In this document: piece after piece, positions 59,801-64,000 of the stretch
Numbering within the stretch: the first letter of the stretch is position 1
How the letters are laid out: the number at the start of each line of letters is the position of its first letter
Source of the DNA: Rhynchonema sp. JSB1_4
Lineage: Eukaryota > Nematoda > Chromadorea > Monhysterida > Xyalidae
Assembly: GCA_030248065.1 (NCBI GenBank)
Contig: JASAMV010006714.1
Coordinates: 62,001-126,000, forward strand
Direction: 5' to 3'
Length of the DNA stretch: 64,000 nucleotides
Notes under the pieces: model-generated
Databases searched by the model: none
What the model saw: only the letters and a program-made list of their open reading frames with translations
Told to the model about the DNA's origin: nothing
Translations under genes and position numbers: made by a program

Positions 59801-62800
59801 ATGCAAGTCAGTGGAGAAGTTCTCTTTAGTGTCCCTCAAAACATACCTAAGTAACATGATTTCAGAAATTTCATTTTTCTAGAAACCAATTTTTTGGGGG
59901 TCCGGAATAAAAAAAAGTGATTTTTAAAAAAAAAATTTTAAAAAGTTTTTTTTTTAAAAAAAAAGTTCGATAATAAAAAAATTTTTTAATCCAACCCTGC
60001 CAACGACACCACTGACCCGAACGAACACCTACATTGACACCACCATGTTTGCGAATTTCAGCCTTGCTGCCCTCCTGGTGCATCGCCAGATTGTGCAGCG
60101 TGGTCAACGCGTAGAACAACACGGCGTCGATGGGCGAACTGAAAATCGGCACTGATTTCGAGGCATATTTATCCTTATATTTCTAAACTTCGAGAACTCA
60201 AGGCGGAAACGAAATTTGAAAATTTTCCACAATACAAATAGAACTTACGAAACATTCGTATGCAGCATAGTTTTTTTAGACACTTTTTAGGTGCAATTTG
60301 CACCTAAAAAATCAGAATTGCACCTAAAAATTCAGGGTTAGGTGCAAGGTTGCACCTAAAATTTTGGTGGCCGTCGAAAACCCCGAAAAAAAAACCCCGA
60401 AAAAAAACCCCGAAACGGAAAACCCCGAAAAAAAACCCCGAAAATGAAAAACCCCGAAAATAAAACCCCGAAAACGAAAAACCCCGAAAAAAGCCCGAAA
60501 AATAAATAATGTCAGGGATGAAAAAAAAATCTTGTTAGAGGTGGGTATTCATGTCGCTCGTGACCCACGAGTGAAACATCACCCCTACACTTGATAAATT
60601 GGCTTCGGATCAGACTTGAACCTAGACTTAGGCTTAGGCTTGTTCATAGGCTTAGGCTTAGGCTACCAGCCAGGAAGACATGTCCATATGAAGGAAACAT
60701 CCACAAATGTACAGCTGCACAGGCTTTCTTTCAGGGTTAGGCTTAGGCTTAGGCTGCCAGCCAGGAAGACCTGTCCATTTGAAGATAACTTCCACAAAAA
60801 CCTAACTGCTCGGGCTTTCCTTCAGGGTTAGGCTTAGGCTTAGGCTGCCAGCCAGGAAGACCTGGCCACATGAAGACCACATCCACAAAAGTTTAACGGA
60901 ATAGGCCTTCATTCAGGGTTAGGCTTAGGCTTAGGCTGCCAGCCAGGAAGACATGAACAAAGGAGAATTACCTAACTTGTGCCCGAACTGTACCAGTGCC
61001 CATTTTTTGGTGCACGAACGACATGAATACCCTTCTCTAACCAAAAGAATTGTTTTCCACACATTTTATGTTTTTCGGGGTTTTTCGTTTTCGGGGTTTT
61101 TTTTTCGGGGTTTTTCGTTTTCGGGGTTTTATTTTCGGGGTTTTTATTTTTCGGGGTTTTTTTTTCGGCGTTTTTTTTTTCGGGGTTTTTTTTCGGGGTT
61201 TTCGACCCCACCCAAAATTTTGGGCCCTTATTTGCTTAATTTAGCATTTATACAGCATCTTTTAAGGTTGGAAAGCTTAGAAACAAAAAAATGCGCTGCG
61301 CGGCTTTTCATTCCTTCCAATAAATTCCATCGAAGCATTTGGTCGACATCGACAAAAATATTGATCTGATTGATTGATTTCGTACACAGTTAGTACCTGG
61401 TGTGCTGGTGATAAGATTCAAAACAAATACATGCTGTACTAGGATCAGTGTAGTTCCTGGTCCGGCGTGGGGTTAGTGAACCTACCCACTTTGTCGGTGC
61501 GGCGGTTAGTGTACCTCCCTGTGGGGGGAAGGAGGGGGGAAGACCAAAATTCAGGAAAAGTCCTTCTTTGAGGTAAAAAAATTGACCTATTTTTGCCCTT
61601 TTTTGGAAAAAAATTTCTCCATAAATAGGGTATCTTGGCGACTTTTGACAACAATGACCTGAAAATTACCCATTTTAGGCCTAAAATGCCCATCTTGGGC
61701 TAAAAATGCCTATTTTAGGCAAAAATTGCGGCGGTTAGTGCACCTGGTGCGGCTGTTAGTGTACTAGTGTACCTTGGTCGCGGCGGTTTGTGTACCTTTA
61801 GGAGGGGACCGCCTCCCCCAGGAACTACACTGACCAGAACCAGAGCAGAGCATGACAACAGTATTAGATACCCACACTGTAAATGAACAGCGAAAGTAAT
61901 TGATTCGTACGTGACCCCCAAATGTGGATATGGTGGGTGACATGAAAATTTTACTGTTTCGTTTTCTTCTCAATCGGTTCTCAAATGAAACTAGTACAAA
62001 ATGTGCTACAAAATATTGAACTTTCCCTGAAAAGTTTGCTTTTGCTAAAGGAAAAGGCATTCGTTGCGTTACAACTTTATTGAACTTCTAAAAGCACGCA
62101 AATAGCATTGAACACACAACCTGGCAAAAAAGCCTAAAATTGGCCTTTTTTGTCCAAAATAGGGGTTGCACCTACTTTGGCCAGCTTGCACCTAAAAATT
62201 GGGGGGTTGCACCTAAGCTGCACCTAGTGAATTTTGAAAAAAAAAACCCTGGTATGCAGGCGTCACTGTAGTGGCTGGGAGGGATTTCCCCCTAAGGGGT
62301 ATCTATCTCGAGTCAACCCTTAGGGGGGGATGGGGGTAAGGGTATCTATTTCGAGCCGACCCCAAAGGGTATCTCGAGTACGTAGATTTATGCTTTTCAA
62401 AGGCAAAATAGGTGTTTTTCGACCTCGGAACCCCTAAAAATCGCACCCAAAAATTGTCATTTTAGGCAAATTTTCGGCAAAAATGTCAAAAAGTACCCAG
62501 TTTTAGGCCAATCTTGCAGTAAAATTGCATGCAAAAAACGGCTTTTTTTCGCCTTTTGACGGACCATAGGGGTATCTTGGGTAGCCTGTGGGGGGTATCT
62601 CGAGTAACTCCAACCCCCCCTTCCTAGGGTATCTTGGGTCGATTGGCCTGCCACCACACTGGCAGGCGTGGAACTTTCATATCAAAATTAACGACATCAG
62701 ATAAACTTACTACAGCATCTTGATCAACGCCGGAATACCGCCAGTACGAAATATGGCCAATAAGCCATGTGGATCTTGACTCAGATGGTACAGAGAGCCT

Positions 62801-63753
62801 GTAAAAGAACACATTAGTATTCGTTGATCTTTCGCGCATTGTTGCGCAAGTCGTCTAAGCAAGCGTCCAGCCAGGCATGATAACAACGATAATATCGACC
62901 ACAAAACACCTCATATGTTATGTCATATCCAGACTGGCCGTGGTTTCACACTAAATTTGGTTCGACACCACACAGGAGCCAAATATCGGGCGCAGATAAT
63001 TTCTGACGACACAAAACGAAATATTGTCACATAAAAATCAAGAAAACCCCAAAAAAGTGAAACAAACAATTCCCAACCCCGCACACCAACCAGCAGCATT
63101 CCTCGCCGTATCACCGTCCTTTGTCCTGTCCATCACCCTCACAATCGCGTCGATCAACTGCGGCGTGCGCACGAGAGCGTGACGCGAACTCTCACGTTTC
63201 GTCAGCTCATTCAACATCAGCGACGCTTGACCAACGATCACCTGGCAAAATCGGCAACACAAGCGTTTGTGTAGTTTCAAATGAAACATGGGCATCCAAA
63301 TTCACTATTTTAGGAGCCAAATATGCAGTTGTTTTGGCACCTAACATAGCGCTTAAGACAAGAGAAGATGGGTTTTCATCTGTCGTGCAAAAAGCAGTCA
63401 AGTCATTGGTAAAAACAAAGAACCGTGTCAGTGAAAGGCGATAATGTACAACAGTGGTGCCGTTGGGAGATGTCAGGATATCGGGATACCAAAATTTCAA
63501 AATTTTCGGATGTCGGATGCCCAAAATGAAACATTTCGGATACCAGGGGGAGGGTTGCCCCCAAAATAACAAACTGAGAGCAGGCTACCTGATTATCATC
63601 CTGCAGCAACTTGATCAGCTCCGGCACGGCCCTGGTGGCCAGTTCGGCGTCGTCCTGATAATTGATCAGATTCATGATCGCCGTTTTCAGCATTTGACTC
63701 GGCAACGCCAATCGCTGCACGTTGCCCGATTGGCCGATATCACCGTCGTGCGT
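53805..63753 (-). CDS. beta-catenin (armadillo), lacking the N-terminal exons
   Basis: Fourteen exons join in frame: 63589-63753, 63091-63241, 62711-62798, 60033-60138, 58237-58332, 57815-57959, 57257-57480, 56920-57054, 56058-56189, 55874-55975, 55447-55593, 54844-54994, 54227-54415, 53805-53941. They give 655 residues, from the start of armadillo repeat 1 ([13 protein letters not shown]) to WYDTDL. Landmark stretches: [57 protein letters not shown] and [15 protein letters not shown]. Lysines in HDATK and QRNK correspond to the groove residues K312 and K435 that contact cadherin, TCF and APC. The final DTDL is the PDZ-binding end of canonical beta-catenin. Repeat 10 is divergent: exon 55874-55975 after PLREQ has an unrelated sequence. 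The N-terminal GSK3/CK1 phospho-site and alpha-catenin-binding exons lie beyond the right edge. It acts in adherens junctions and as the nuclear Wnt effector. Confidence 0.96.
56440..56859. mobile_element. hAT-type MITE with TAGGGTTAGAG ends
   Basis: The element starts TAGGGTTAGAG and ends CTCTAACCCTA, with a perfect 8-bp duplication ATCACAAC (56432-56439 and 56860-56867). The interior contains repeated CCCGACACC units. It lies in a beta-catenin intron. Confidence 0.85.
58445..58605. mobile_element. Palindromic MITE in a beta-catenin intron
   Basis: GGACTTGGGTTAAATCCG at the left and CGGATTTAACCAAAGTTCG at the right, with GGAAATATTTCC between. A related fragment is near 45478-45520. Confidence 0.55.
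58806..60014. mobile_element. hAT-type element with a second hAT element nested inside
   Basis: The outer ends are CAGTGGTGTCGTTGG and its complement CCAACGACACCACTG. The flanks are a perfect 8-bp duplication ACCCGAAC (58798-58805 and 60015-60022). Its right arm is split by the insertion at 59224-59999. The right end lies 10 bp from the duplication's far side to the splice donor of the beta-catenin exon 60033-60138. The left arm has repeated CCGGATACC units. A left-end-only relative is at about 63453-63570. Confidence 0.88.
59224..59999. mobile_element. hAT-type MITE, CAGGGTTGGA ends, copy 5 (nested)
   Basis: CAGGGTTGGA start, TCCAACCCTG end, perfect 8-bp duplication CCAACGAC (59216-59223 and 60000-60007), which is part of the outer element's inverted repeat. 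Same subfamily as 20551-21325, in opposite orientation. Confidence 0.92.
60605..60955. repeat. Tandem repeat containing interstitial TTAGGC telomere units
   Basis: About four units of some 85 bp, each starting with two or three copies of TTAGGC followed by TGCCAGCCAGGAAGAC. TTAGGC is the nematode telomere repeat. A short related run (GCCTAAGCCTAAGCCC) is at about 58136-58152. Confidence 0.8.
61446..61833. mobile_element. CAGTGTAGTTCCTGG inverted-repeat element
   Basis: Ends CAGTGTAGTTCCTGG and complement. The 8-bp flanks ACTAGGAT and ACCAGAAC match at only 5 positions, so this is an older or imperfect hAT-type insertion nested in 60266-62251. It contains GCGGTTAGTGTACCT repeats. Confidence 0.55.
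62264..62661. mobile_element. hAT-type MITE with CACTGTAGTGGC ends
   Basis: Starts CACTGTAGTGGC and ends GCCACCACACTG, with a perfect 8-bp duplication GCAGGCGT (62256-62263 and 62662-62669). Its target overlaps the target duplication of the element at 60266-62251, so two insertions hit the same site. The interior holds GGGTATCT repeats. Confidence 0.85.
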
Positions 63754-64000
63754 CTGTGAGTCGATCAAGGAAGCAATGTCACATCATCATGTAATGTACT
63801 ACCCCTGACCCGAACCCGACATCAACTACATCACTTTTAAACCACACGATGTTGCACTGTGGCACATTGTGATTGCGAGGTGGTTCTGTGTGCATTTAGG
63901 TTCGGATTGCACGTCTGTGTCTGTCTTCAGTGCATTCGTCAACATTCCCACTCTTTCCTGCCCGAACTTCGATCTATTTGTCATGCATTTTTGGGTTGGT
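63754..64000. other. Intron of beta-catenin running off the right edge
   Basis: Upstream of the acceptor at 63754-63755 (minus strand). No further coding exon is recognised before the window ends. Confidence 0.6.

Larger units (their letters stand above)
60266..62251. mobile_element. Composite hAT-type element, about 2 kb
   Basis: Starts CATAGTTTTTTTAG and ends AAAAAAACCCTG, with a perfect 8-bp duplication GTATGCAG (60258-60265 and 62252-62259). Inside are GGTGCAA/TTGCACC palindromes, inverted AACCCCGAAAA blocks (60377-60510 and 61070-61205), telomere-like tandem repeats (60605-60955) and another inverted-repeat element (61446-61833). It is in a beta-catenin intron. Confidence 0.75.

Noticed and set aside
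1..64000. CRISPR arrays or bacterial operons
   Set aside because: The tandem repeats lack regular unique spacers, and the intron-rich genes are clearly eukaryotic.

Overview
The window is nuclear DNA of an invertebrate animal, and the evidence points to a nematode. It carries a GLB-1-type nematode globin, a serpentine chemoreceptor-like gene, two genes of the EFF-1/AFF-1 cell-fusogen type, and short interstitial runs of TTAGGC, the nematode telomere hexamer. Genes are split by many introns with ordinary GT...AG borders. I did not try to name the species.

Layout. 0-5 kb: the 3' end of a serpentine receptor, a broken relative of it, a duplicated 330 bp segment and several small inverted-repeat transposons. 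5.3-6.9 kb: two hAT-type miniature elements. 9.3-13.1 kb (+): fusogen-like gene 1. 14.8-16.1 kb (+): Gly/Asn-rich exons. 16.1-28 kb: mostly repeats, including an inverted duplication with minisatellite, a Helitron, a palindromic element, a tRNA-bearing direct repeat, a 1.7 kb palindrome flanked by TTAA, and a candidate LTR. 28.4-30.1 kb (+): weak cadherin-like exons. 34.0-36.1 kb (-): a secreted Gly/Tyr repeat protein of 576 residues, solved exon by exon. 36.7-42.4 kb (-): fusogen-like gene 2, solved as 10 exons and 604 residues. 42.6 kb (+): a possible small secreted peptide. 43.1-44.5 kb (-): a globin of 153 residues. 46.4-52.9 kb (-): UTP4/cirhin, a ribosome-biogenesis WD-repeat protein. 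53.8-64 kb (-): beta-catenin, 655 residues from the first armadillo repeat to the C-terminal DTDL; the N-terminal exons lie beyond the right edge.

The genes do not form a pathway unit. beta-catenin and the cadherin-like exons belong to adhesion and Wnt signalling, the fusogen pair to cell-cell fusion, UTP4 to rRNA processing and globin to oxygen binding. What unites the window is the load of non-autonomous transposons, mostly in introns. Many have exact target duplications that can be read directly: 8 bp for hAT-type, TA, TTAA, and A/T for the Helitron.

The most unusual signals are three. A 10-mer, TGAAACATCA, occurs at least 15 times on both strands where well under one copy is expected. 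The Gly/Tyr gene has grown by copying exons together with nearly identical short phase-1 introns. Two divergent fusogen paralogues lie about 24 kb apart on opposite strands.
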